Origin: DASTSN01 sp035760665
GTDB lineage: Bacteria; Bacteroidota; Bacteroidia; Chitinophagales; Chitinophagaceae
Assembly: GCA_035760665.1 (NCBI GenBank)
Contig: DASTSN010000081.1
Location: 1 to 9,628, forward strand
DNA: 9,628 nt
Direction of reading: 5' to 3'
Position 1 is the first letter of the stretch; every line of letters begins with the position of its first letter. Shown piece by piece: positions 1-6,778 of the stretch. The notes under the pieces are model-generated. The model did not search any database. It was not told the origin of the DNA and was given only the letters and a program-made list of their open reading frames with translations. A program made the translations under genes and the position numbers.

Positions 1-92
1 GTGGGCTGGGTCACAAAACATTTCTCCGCGGCCAGGGCAAAATGCCGGTGCGTATCCAAAGCAATGATATAGTCGAGCTGCGTTAAGGTCAT
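1..92 (-). CDS. oxyR: LysR-family peroxide regulator OxyR, N-terminal fragment
   Basis: The reverse strand from 92 reads MTLTQLDYIIALDTHRHFAL followed by AAEKCFVTQP, then runs off the window edge. This is the start of a LysR-type winged helix-turn-helix domain. The TQL-Y-I-AL opening, the AA-xxC-FVTQP recognition-helix stretch and the spacing are those of the hydrogen-peroxide regulator OxyR. About 30 of roughly 310 residues are present, so the effector domain and its redox cysteines cannot be seen. The gene diverges from katG with a 129-bp shared intergenic region, the classic arrangement in which OxyR senses peroxide and activates katG. The LysR assignment is firm; OxyR rather than another LysR member rests on the N-terminal resemblance plus katG next door. 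Confidence 0.85.
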   Translation of the reverse strand, partial: MTLTQLDYIIALDTHRHFALAAEKCFVTQP

Positions 93-221
93 AAATAATA
101 CTTATAAAATCATAAAAATAATCAATTAGATTTATTAAACCCACTGCTGTAGCTTTGAGGTCCCGGATGAAATACAACAAACGCCGGTGCAGCATTGCAA
201 ACCATTAAAAATTGATCAACT
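93..221 (+). promoter_or_regulatory. divergent oxyR/katG control region
   Basis: This is the 129-bp region between the two divergent starts. TAGCTTTG at 150-157 matches the Bacteroidota -7 box TAnnTTTG and points toward katG. A -33 box is weak; TTAG at 126-129 has about the right spacing. That would give a katG leader of about 55-60 bases. The very AT-rich block 93-137 contains an imperfect palindrome (AATAATC at 115-121 against AGATTTATT at 128-136) and is where a LysR-type regulator would be expected to bind. No Shine-Dalgarno sequence precedes the katG ATG; the leader there is A-rich, as usual in this phylum. The -7 match is direct; the operator is inference. Confidence 0.45.
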
Positions 222-2459
222 ATGGAAAATAACGCAACAAAAAGCGCCACTTCCTACAATGTGAACGGAGAGAGCAAGTGTCCCTTTCATGACGGTCCGC
301 TGAAACAAACAGCCGGCAGCGGTACCAGGAACCGTGACTGGTGGCCCAACCAGTTAAAACTGAACATCCTGCGGCAGCATTCAACACTTTCCAATCCCCT
401 GGAAAAAGACTTCAACTATGCCGAAGCATTCAAATCGCTTGACCTGGCCGCTGTTAAAAAAGATATTATCCAGGTACTCACTACCTCCCAGGACTGGTGG
501 CCTGCCGATTACGGGCACTATGGTCCCTTTATCATCCGCATGGCCTGGCACAGCGCCGGCACCTACCGCATCCACGATGGACGGGGCGGCGCCGGGCACG
601 GCACACAACGGTTTGCCCCGTTGAACAGCTGGCCCGATAATGCCAACCTCGACAAGGCCCGCCTGTTGCTTTGGCCCGTGAAGAAAAAATACGGCAAAAA
701 ACTTTCCTGGGCCGACCTGATGATCCTGGCCGGCAACTGTGCGCTGGAATCAATGGGCTTTAAAACCTTTGGCTTTGCCGGTGGCCGCGAAGATGTATGG
801 GAGCCGGATGAAGATGTGTACTGGGGTTCGGAAAAAGAATGGCTGGGCGATAACCGCTACACCGGTGACCGCCAGCTGGAAAACCCGCTGGCAGCTGTGC
901 AGATGGGATTGATTTATGTAAACCCCGAAGGTCCCAACGGTAAGCCCGATCCGTTGGCAGCTGCCCGCGATATCCGCGAAACCTTTGGCCGCATGGCGAT
1001 GAACGATTACGAAACAGTGGCATTGATTGCCGGGGGGCATACCTTTGGGAAAACCCACGGCGCTGCCGATCCCTCCAAATACGTGGGCCGCGAGCCCGCC
1101 GCTGCCGGCATCGAAGAGCAAAGCCTCGGCTGGAAAAACAGCTTCGGAACCGGTAATGCACAATACACCATTACCAGCGGACTGGAAGGCGCCTGGACCA
1201 CAACACCCACCCAGTGGAGCAATAACTTTTTCGAAAACCTTTTTGGCTACGAATGGGAACTTACCAAAAGCCCGGCCGGCGCCTGGCAGTGGAAACCCAA
1301 AGACAATGCCGGCGAAGGACTGGTGCCGGATGCTCATGATTCCTCCAAACGCCATGCCCCCTTTATGCTTACAACGGACCTGGCCCTGCGCATGGATCCG
1401 GCGTATGAAAAAGTCTCACGCCATTTCTATGAACACCCGGAGGAATTTGCTGATGCGTTCGCCCGTGCCTGGTTTAAACTGACACACCGCGACATGGGCC
1501 CGCGTGCCCGTTACCTGGGAGCGGAAGTGCCTGCCGAAGAACTGATCTGGCAGGATCCCATCCCCGCCGTTGATTACCAGCTGGTAGATGAAACCGATAT
1601 TGCTGCGCTGAAAGAAAAGATATTGGCCTCCGGGCTTTCAGTGTCCGAACTGGTGAGCACTGCCTGGGCAGCTGCCTCCACGTTCCGCGGCTCTGATAAA
1701 CGCGGTGGTGCTAACGGCGCCCGCATTCGCCTGGCTCCGCAAAAAGACTGGGCCGTGAACAACCCGCCCCAATTGGCGAAAGTGCTGGCTGCCCTGGAAA
1801 CGATCCAGGCTGCTTTTAACCAGTCGCAGTCCGGTGGTAAAAAAGTATCCCTGGCCGACCTGATTGTGCTGGGGGGTTGTGCCGCCATTGAACAGGCCGC
1901 TAAGCAGGCAGGTTACAATGTTAAAGTGCCGTTTACACCCGGCCGCAACGATGCTTCCCAGGAGCAAACCGATGTGGAATCATTTGCCGTGCTGGAGCCG
2001 GTGGCCGATGGTTTCCGCAATTACCTGAAACCAAATAGCGCCATTACTTCAGAGGAACTGCTGGTAGACAAAGCACAACTGCTAAACCTCACCGCCCCGG
2101 AAATGACCGTGCTCGTGGGCGGTATGCGGGTGCTGCATACCAACTACGATAACTCCCGGCATGGTGTGTTTACCAACACACCGGGCGTGCTGACTAATGA
2201 CTTCTTTGTGAACCTGCTCGATATGGGCACCACCTGGAAAGCCGCCGATCCCGTGCAGCAGGGCTTTCTTGGCACCGACCGCGTAACCGGAAAAGTGAAG
2301 TGGACCGCCACCCGTGCCGACCTGATTTTTGGTTCCAACTCAGAACTCAGGGCGATTGCCGAAGTGTATGCCTGCGACGATGCCAAAGAGAAGTTTGTGC
2401 ATGATTTTGTTGCCGCCTGGAACAAAGTGATGAACCTCGACCGCTTCGACCTGGCCTGA
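222..2459 (+). CDS. katG: catalase-peroxidase KatG
   Basis: A 745-residue haem enzyme that dismutates hydrogen peroxide and also has peroxidase activity; full length for the family (about 720-750). The N-terminal half holds the distal triad Arg106-Trp109-His110 in IRMAWHSAGTYR. The Trp-Tyr-Met cross-link that gives the family its catalase activity is in place: Trp109, Tyr232 (LIYVNPEGPNG) and Met258 (FGRMAMND). The proximal haem ligand is His273 in GGHTFGKTHG, with Asp386 in LTTDLALRMDP and the mobile arginine Arg423 in THRDMGP. The C-terminal half is the inactive duplicated peroxidase domain (from about residue 440). There is no signal peptide, so it is probably cytoplasmic. The start at 222 fits the family N-terminus. 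It diverges from oxyR, implying peroxide induction, and is followed by a strong terminator. No key residue is missing. Base composition is GC-rich, matching the native chromosome. Confidence 0.98.
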   Translation: MENNATKSATSYNVNGESKCPFHDGPLKQTAGSGTRNRDWWPNQLKLNILRQHSTLSNPLEKDFNYAEAFKSLDLAAVKKDIIQVLTTSQDWWPADYGHYGPFIIRMAWHSAGTYRIHDGRGGAGHGTQRFAPLNSWPDNANLDKARLLLWPVKKKYGKKLSWADLMILAGNCALESMGFKTFGFAGGREDVWEPDEDVYWGSEKEWLGDNRYTGDRQLENPLAAVQMGLIYVNPEGPNGKPDPLAAARDIRETFGRMAMNDYETVALIAGGHTFGKTHGAADPSKYVGREPAAAGIEEQSLGWKNSFGTGNAQYTITSGLEGAWTTTPTQWSNNFFENLFGYEWELTKSPAGAWQWKPKDNAGEGLVPDAHDSSKRHAPFMLTTDLALRMDPAYEKVSRHFYEHPEEFADAFARAWFKLTHRDMGPRARYLGAEVPAEELIWQDPIPAVDYQLVDETDIAALKEKILASGLSVSELVSTAWAAASTFRGSDKRGGANGARIRLAPQKDWAVNNPPQLAKVLAALETIQAAFNQSQSGGKKVSLADLIVLGGCAAIEQAAKQAGYNVKVPFTPGRNDASQEQTDVESFAVLEPVADGFRNYLKPNSAITSEELLVDKAQLLNLTAPEMTVLVGGMRVLHTNYDNSRHGVFTNTPGVLTNDFFVNLLDMGTTWKAADPVQQGFLGTDRVTGKVKWTATRADLIFGSNSELRAIAEVYACDDAKEKFVHDFVAAWNKVMNLDRFDLA

Positions 2460-2490
2460 TACCCGGCAGGCAGCTAACATTCTCAAAACA

Positions 2491-2516
2491 AAAGCGACCC
2501 GGCAACGGGTCGCTTT
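2491..2516 (+). terminator. hairpin terminator after katG
   Basis: AAAGCGACCCG (2491-2501) pairs perfectly with CGGGTCGCTTT (2506-2516) around a GCAA (GNRA) tetraloop. AAC/GTT pairing extends the stem outside with one bulged A. A T-containing tail follows on the plus strand and an A-rich flank precedes, so it can work for katG and, from the other side, for the convergent acetyltransferase gene that ends at 2551. It begins 32 bases after the katG stop codon. Confidence 0.85.
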
Positions 2517-2550
2517 GTTATATGGAGCAATGCAAGCTTCGACTCATTTG

Positions 2551-3015
2551 CTAGTGATGCTTTTGCAACCCGCCTGCTCCGGCTGTTGCCCAGCTTTCAC
2601 GGGTGATTTCAAATTTTATTTCGCCCTTGCCATACAGGCCGGTTTTTACCCAGCCCTGCTTTCCATAAAAGGTCTCTGCCCTGGTATTCGGCGCGGTACT
2701 AAGCCATAACGGTTCGCTGTGCTGCGCAAAATACCAGTTCAGCATCAGGGCGTGCAGGGTTTTCCCAATCCCTCTTTTTTCATATGCCGGTGTAACAAAG
2801 AGGGCCCAGATGTTTTGATTCGCCACGTCTACAAAGGCAAAGCCGATGATTGCGTTTTCGTGTTCACACACCCAGCCTTTGCCGGCCTGGTCAATAAAGG
2901 GCATGTAATCAGCATCGGCAACGACAGCCGGGTCGGAGAGTTTATTTTCAAGCACGGCATTTCGCACAATTTGCATGCCTTTGATATCTGTCAGCCTGGC
3001 TTCCCGGAAAATCAT
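2551..3015 (-). CDS. GNAT family N-acetyltransferase
   Basis: A 154-residue single-domain acetyl-CoA-dependent N-acetyltransferase, the usual length for the family. The opening MIFREARLTDIKGMQIVRNAV is a typical GNAT beta1-alpha1 start. The central strand and acetyl-CoA-binding loop are IWALFVTPAYEKRGIGKTLH (about residues 69-88), with the Q/R-x-x-G-x-G/A signature read as RGIG. The C-terminal part NTRAETFYGKQGWVKTG is motif B, where the helix and the FY-xx-GW pair sit. The substrate cannot be read from sequence. It is cytoplasmic, with no signal or membrane segment. It converges on katG across the terminator and is separated from the upstream lipoprotein gene by 191 bases, so it is probably its own unit. 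Confidence 0.9.
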   Translation of the reverse strand: MIFREARLTDIKGMQIVRNAVLENKLSDPAVVADADYMPFIDQAGKGWVCEHENAIIGFAFVDVANQNIWALFVTPAYEKRGIGKTLHALMLNWYFAQHSEPLWLSTAPNTRAETFYGKQGWVKTGLYGKGEIKFEITRESWATAGAGGLQKHH

Positions 3016-3206
3016 ATAAGGCGATTCTATTCAATGATTATGTTTAGCAGGGAATCTCTGTACCGCCTGCTGCCAGAGCAGCAGTAGCGCTGCAACAGCC
3101 CGGATAAAGATAGCTTGTTTGATAGAATCCCTGCTGTTTGGCAAATGGTCGGCAAGCCGCCAGGCTGCAAAGCCGCTGTTCCGCGTACGGTTACTATAAA
3201 AACGCT

Positions 3207-4046
3207 TTACTGAAATGCACAATGTAAGGTCACCGAGGTGGGGGAGCCGGCTACAGGTGTCAGCAAGTCGTAGCTGGACACCTTAGCAGGATTACTGCCA
3301 TTTGATGCCGAAATGCCGATGCCGCTCCAGGCACTGGAGGAAAGCAAATAGGTTCCGGTATTATCTTGTCCGTACAGGTTAATAATGAGACCGCGTCCGC
3401 CGGCATAATAGCTGCTGTTATTGACAGGATAATCGATAGGGATTTTATCTGTTTGCGGAATGGTGAACGTTAGTGATGCATGAAAACCTGAATCAATATT
3501 CGTAAACACCGGTGACTGATAGATTACGGGGGCTAAGATATCGCTATTGGCTGTGAAAGCATCATTTTGCGAACGCGACAGTTTCAACTCCATCCAAATA
3601 TTTATGCTGGAAAAAACCGGTAACCCGTTTTGACTGGGTGAAAATTTATTGATGTCTACATTGTTGATGGAAAAACCTTTCAGCAACCTGTCTTTCACCA
3701 CGATGGGCAGGGCAGGGGAGCTGTCTGATTGCCCGTTCTTTCCATAAGCTGTCAGCGAAACCTGGAAAGTTCCGGCGCTGTCATAGGTTAACTGCACATC
3801 ATTTGCCGACGAAAAACGTCCATTGCCTAAATGCCAGGCTATTGAATCGGCATGTTGCGATTGATTGTGCAGCACCAGCGCATCATGTGTGCCGATGATG
3901 AATACGGTATCCCCATACCTTACGCTAAAGCCGTTATACTGAACCACCGAAAAACTCGCGGTTGGGTCGGGGGTGGAAACAGATTCTTTTTTGCAGGCGA
4001 AGAGAATACTGGCGATTGAAATAAACAGGAACGGATTTTTAGTCAT
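3207..4046 (-). CDS. PKD-domain lipoprotein
   Basis: A 279-residue predicted lipoprotein. The N-terminus MTKNPFLFISIASILFAC-KKES has a short basic start, a hydrophobic core and a lipobox (ILFAC) with the lipidated cysteine at residue 18, followed by a charged stretch. Residues about 60-115 resemble a PKD/immunoglobulin-like fold: SIAWHLGNGRFSSANDVQLTY, then SAGTFQVSLTAYGKNG, the typical W-x-x-G-N/D-G and G-x-Y/F-x-V-x-L pattern. The rest (about 120-279) is beta-strand-rich, Ser/Thr/Asn-rich and without a motif I recognise. It probably sits on the outer or inner membrane facing the periplasm or surface. Such proteins in Bacteroidota are often hypothetical surface or adhesion proteins; no specific role is supported. 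No partner gene is adjacent. Confidence 0.8.
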   Translation of the reverse strand: MTKNPFLFISIASILFACKKESVSTPDPTASFSVVQYNGFSVRYGDTVFIIGTHDALVLHNQSQHADSIAWHLGNGRFSSANDVQLTYDSAGTFQVSLTAYGKNGQSDSSPALPIVVKDRLLKGFSINNVDINKFSPSQNGLPVFSSINIWMELKLSRSQNDAFTANSDILAPVIYQSPVFTNIDSGFHASLTFTIPQTDKIPIDYPVNNSSYYAGGRGLIINLYGQDNTGTYLLSSSAWSGIGISASNGSNPAKVSSYDLLTPVAGSPTSVTLHCAFQ

Positions 4047-4223
4047 AACAGGTTTTTTCGAAATTACTGTTTTTCAAGTAGCACGGCAGTAACTGTTGAT
4101 TAAGCAAACGTTAAAAGATGGATAACGTTGAAGCATTGCCGATGGGGCTGTATTCGGTGCACTTGCTTTCAATTTGGTACTGTACCCACCATTAGCCAAT
4201 CTGCCTGTTGGCAGTAATGATGC

Positions 4224-4843
4224 TTATTTCTTTGATAGTTTGTAGCTCAGGTGCGTTGTCAATGGTGATGGTAGTACCTCTGAAATCTGCATCTCATATT
4301 TGTCTTTGTCGATGCCGTCAAACAACCGGATACCACTGCCTAAAAAAACCGGGGCAATGTGAATGACAAACTCGTCCACAAGTCCTGCATTCAGGAATTG
4401 CTGAATCGTATTGGCACCACCTTGTATTCTTATGTCTTTTCCCCCGGCTGATTGCCTGGCTTTTTCCAATGCACTGTGTATCCCATCATTGATGAAATAA
4501 AAAGTTGTTTTGCCTTTTTGTACCCAGGGCTCCCGTTTTTCGTGTGTCAGCACGTAAACATCTGCTTCAAATAAATCTTCGGCCCAAACTACTTCGCCTT
4601 CTTCAAACATTCGTTTTCCCATGATGTAAGCGCCTGTTCTTGCAAACACAGCTTCAATTATTTTACTGTCTGCTCCGTATTCTTCGCCACCCTCCATTTT
4701 AATGTGTTTCCAAAATGCTTTTTGTTTAAACATCCACTGGTGAATTTTTCCTGAAACGCCACCCATTGGATTGTTTGGGCCCTGTTATCGCCGGCGAAAA
4801 ACCCATCAAGTGAAATGCCACTGTCGAAGATTACTTTACTCAT
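4224..4843 (-). pseudogene. RibD-C/dihydrofolate-reductase-like protein, frameshifted
   Basis: Two overlapping reading frames make one protein of about 206 residues. The first starts at 4843 (MSKVIFDSGISLDGFFAGDN-R) and the second carries on with GP-NNPMGGVSGKIHQWMFK to a stop at 4224. The switch lies at GGGCCC, 4777-4782; one extra G/C there restores the frame and the expected FxAG-(P/D)N-xGPxNPxG family text. The body shows family landmarks: TGAYIMGKRMFEEGE, DVYVLTHEKRE, GGKDIRIQGGANTIQQFLNAGLVDEFVIHIAPVFLGSGIRLFDG and a final THLSYKLSKK. The family binds NADPH and includes YwjB/YyaP-like reductases of unknown substrate. The lesion sits in a short G/C run, so a sequencing error is a real alternative to a true pseudogene. 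Everything downstream is intact, suggesting a recent or artefactual change. Confidence 0.85.
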
Positions 4844-5033
4844 TATGTATAGTTTGATTTGTTAGACCAAATTGTTTGCTGTTCGCTTATTTCCCGGAAC
4901 TGTTGCACTCTTCAGGTACCGGTATTGGGCAGGTATTGCCGGTGGTAGGGAATTTTATATTCCATCCGCCCATAACCGCTGCCTGGCTTTTTAAAAAATG
5001 CAATCAGTGAGGGAGATTTTTAAGCCAAAACCG
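4844..5033. other. spacer with palindromic repeat words
   Basis: This 190-bp spacer contains no gene. Around 4919-4985 it is dense in short inverted and direct words: CGGTATTG and GGTATTGCCGGTGG copies, the small palindrome GGAATTTTATATTCC (4949-4963) and TTCCATCCGCC directly after it. The core GAATTTTATATTC (4950-4962) recurs at 5677-5689, and TTCCRTCC recurs twice in the spacer at 6671 and 6720. It probably holds the transcription end of the membrane-protein gene above it and the promoter of the reductase-like gene below it, but no convincing box was found. Confidence 0.4.
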
Positions 5034-5582
5034 TTACCCTTTCTTTACATTATTTTTTTTAAGCATCACGTAAAAGAAAAATCCCCATAAAAGACTTACA
5101 ATATGAACAGACTGATAACTTACTTTTCTCCAAATCATATAAGCCTGCGAAGAAGCTTCCATTTTAACGTATATCAAGCCAATTAAAGAGGGCAAAATAG
5201 TTATAAGACCAATCATTTTAATAAATAAAGGGAACCGTTCATAAAATGCAATTAGTATCATAGAAGGTAATAAAAAATAGAATGAGGAAGCTAAAATGTC
5301 TGACCCTACATCTTGCTGCTGAAAGTCTTTCGCTAAAAAAAATACACCCCATGCAATGGAAAGTAAAGTGTATCCCGCTGCTGGCATGTCCCACCCTTCG
5401 CGAGCAAGTTTCATGGCAACTAAGATTGTTCCTGATATAAATATAGCATCTACAAACTTGTATAAAATTTGACGGAACTCTGCTCCAAATAAATCAGCTG
5501 AAAAACCAAGAATAGTGGCAAGCAAAAAACAAATTAGCTGTGCAAAAACAACTTGCCTGTCAGATTTCTCGTGTTGGGTCAT
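5034..5582 (-). CDS. six-helix membrane protein of unknown function
   Basis: I do not recognise this 182-residue protein. It opens with a short polar N-terminus (MTQHEKSDRQ) and is then mostly hydrophobic. Likely helices lie near residues 11-31, 36-57, 66-84, 93-112, 118-138 and 157-174, ending in a basic tail (KKNNVKKG). The short inter-helix loops include REGWDMP, KDFQQQDVG and EASSQAYMIWRK. No catalytic motif, cofactor site or transporter signature is visible. Base composition is AT-rich like the genes to its right and unlike katG. A spacer of about 100 bp separates it from the CPBP gene on the same strand, so co-transcription is possible but not required. It is best called an integral inner-membrane protein. 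Confidence 0.7.
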   Translation of the reverse strand: MTQHEKSDRQVVFAQLICFLLATILGFSADLFGAEFRQILYKFVDAIFISGTILVAMKLAREGWDMPAAGYTLLSIAWGVFFLAKDFQQQDVGSDILASSFYFLLPSMILIAFYERFPLFIKMIGLITILPSLIGLIYVKMEASSQAYMIWRKVSYQSVHIVSLLWGFFFYVMLKKNNVKKG

Positions 5583-5676
5583 GGTTTCAAGATTTTATTT
5601 TCCTGGTAACTCATCATTCATTATGCATGCTCTTTTCATTGGGATACTTCTTACAGGCAGGGCTTGGCGATAGTGT

Positions 5677-5728
5677 GAATTTTATATTCGCCTAGTCCCG
5701 CTATTGGCAATACCGGTGTTAGCGTTAG
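5677..5728. repeat. palindromic spacer element overlapping the CPBP 3' end
   Basis: This stretch includes GAATTTTATATTC (5677-5689), identical to 4950-4962, followed by GCC pairing with GGCGA at about 5666-5670 to make a larger hairpin. Further on come TTGGCAATACCGG and TGTTAGCGTTAG (5717-5728). The CPBP stop codon (5682-5684) lies inside the shared 13-base word. The TGTTAGC here is the same heptamer that begins the inverted repeats around the CBASS operon. Confidence 0.45.
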
Positions 5729-6536
5729 TTTTTTTACGTACATACCATTCCATACAAATAAGGGCAAAAACTAATAGACTAATTTGTGGAATTAGAGTGG
5801 TCAATTGGCTACTATGATAATTTTCTAAAGTCAATCCGTCTTTTGATTTTAGTACCCATAAATTAAACGATCCTTCGGAAATTCCAAAAGCTGATGTTGT
5901 CAAATTTGTTGCATAATGCAATCCCGTAGGCATTGAAATTCCGTTTGAATAAATGGCTGTCAAACCGAAAATGATACCCCATACACCAGCTCCCAAAAAT
6001 GAATTTTGGAGTGTCCATCCATTTACTACATGATAAAGAGCAAATAATAGAGATGTAATAATTATTGAATTTCTTAGACCTACTTTGTCTTTAAGAATTC
6101 TTAAAGGATAAGCCCTGAAACCAACTTCTTCCATAAATGCCAGTGGAATTAAAGGTAGTGTCCAAAGGAGAAAATTCAAAATGTTACTGTTGCTATTTGT
6201 CTCAATTTTAAAATAAGAAAAGAAGATAACAGATAATGTCAATATGCCCATTACTGTAATGCCTAGTAAAACTCCTGAAAAGAACTTAGTTAAAGAAGTC
6301 TTTTCAAATACGAAACCTATGTCGGCAAATGTTTTCTTGTCAAACTTTACAAATAGAAATGTTGTTAGAATTGCTGCGACTGTGCCAATTGTCCCGTGAG
6401 CAATTCTTTCAAATTTGTCAGGTAAAGACGATTTTGGAAACGACAAAATAATAAAAAGCCCAGTAAAGATTATACAGAATAAAGTAGCCTTTAGAATGTA
6501 GATTATAACTTTGTTTCGTCTTGAATTCTCTTTCAT
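5682..6536 (-). CDS. CPBP family intramembrane glutamic protease
   Basis: A 284-residue multi-helix membrane protein of the CPBP (CAAX protease and bacteriocin-processing, old name Abi) family. The three active-site motifs are present: EEVGFR (Glu136, Glu137, Arg141), F-x-x-x-H in FALYH (His169), and H-x-x-x-N in HYATN (His207, Asn211). About seven to eight hydrophobic helices are visible. I chose the ATG at 6536 (MKENSRRNKVIIYI), because it gives the usual short basic start before helix 1. The longer frame back to 6638 would read through an inverted-repeat spacer and adds a polar segment unlike the family. The last residues (NANTGIANSGTRRI) and the stop are encoded by spacer-type repeat sequence, so the C-terminus may have been acquired by insertion or read-through. 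Bacterial members process prenylated or other membrane substrates, or confer bacteriocin self-immunity; the substrate here is unknown. Confidence 0.88.
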   Translation of the reverse strand: MKENSRRNKVIIYILKATLFCIIFTGLFIILSFPKSSLPDKFERIAHGTIGTVAAILTTFLFVKFDKKTFADIGFVFEKTSLTKFFSGVLLGITVMGILTLSVIFFSYFKIETNSNSNILNFLLWTLPLIPLAFMEEVGFRAYPLRILKDKVGLRNSIIITSLLFALYHVVNGWTLQNSFLGAGVWGIIFGLTAIYSNGISMPTGLHYATNLTTSAFGISEGSFNLWVLKSKDGLTLENYHSSQLTTLIPQISLLVFALICMEWYVRKKTNANTGIANSGTRRI

Positions 6537-6573
6537 TAATGGGATGGTCTGAAAAAATTTAAGTTTACGTTCG

Positions 6574-6748
6574 AGTATTGCTGCAGTTTGGGAATTGACC
6601 AACTGTCTGCCCGGAGTTGAAGCTAAATTAATAAACAAAAGTTGAAGTTAAAAACTAATGACCGGCAGAATTCCGTCCGCCGAAACCAAAGCTTGGATAT
6701 GCACTGCCGTTGATTGTACTTCCGTCCAGCCCAAATTGCAGCAATACT
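6574..6748. repeat. 19-bp inverted repeat in the CPBP/CBASS spacer
   Basis: AGTATTGCTGCAGTTTGGG (6574-6592) and CCCAAATTGCAGCAATACT (6730-6748) are reverse complements at 18 of 19 positions. They enclose 137 bases that hold an imperfect direct repeat of period 25 (AGTTGAAG at 6615 and 6640) and two TTCCGTCC words 49 bases apart (6671, 6720). No gene fits inside. The right arm ends two bases short of the CBASS terminal repeat. It could be a small non-autonomous element remnant or a transcribed structure; it has no transposase. Confidence 0.6.
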
Positions 6749-6750
6749 TT

Positions 6751-6766
6751 TGTTAGCTGAGGTGCA
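6751..6766 (+). repeat. left terminal inverted repeat of the CBASS unit
   Basis: TGTTAGCTGAGGTGCA, reverse complement of 9006-9021 with one mismatch (15 of 16). CTTT lies immediately outside it (6747-6750). It sits 12 bases past the effector stop codon, so it closely marks the downstream edge of the operon. Confidence 0.5.
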
Positions 6767-6778
6767 TTTTGAGGGCTT

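Noticed and set aside
750..1355. 201-residue minus-strand frame inside katG
   Set aside because: Shadow of the GC-rich katG coding strand; it has no recognisable features, while katG is unambiguous.
2471..2481. CAGCTAACA after katG as a third copy of the CBASS end repeat
   Set aside because: Only nine bases match the 16-bp end and there is no partner; likely chance.
3067..3084. CTGCTG-CCAGAG-CAGCAG hairpin as terminator
   Set aside because: A six-base stem without a T-run, and its distance from any stop codon does not fit.
3031..3222. 63-residue minus-strand frame between the acetyltransferase and lipoprotein genes
   Set aside because: It overlaps the lipoprotein 3' end, has no start signal and reads as a random mix with a short hydrophobic run; no family features.
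4107..5728. Integron attC sites based on AACGTT, GTTAGACC and GTTAGCG words
   Set aside because: The words do not form the paired GTTRRRY/RYYYAAC core sites with proper spacing, and no integrase gene is seen. A looser cassette-like idea is kept as a finding.
6537..6638. N-terminal extension of the CPBP protease to 6638
   Set aside because: It runs through the left arm of the 19-bp inverted repeat and would add a polar leader not typical of the family; the ATG at 6536 fits better.
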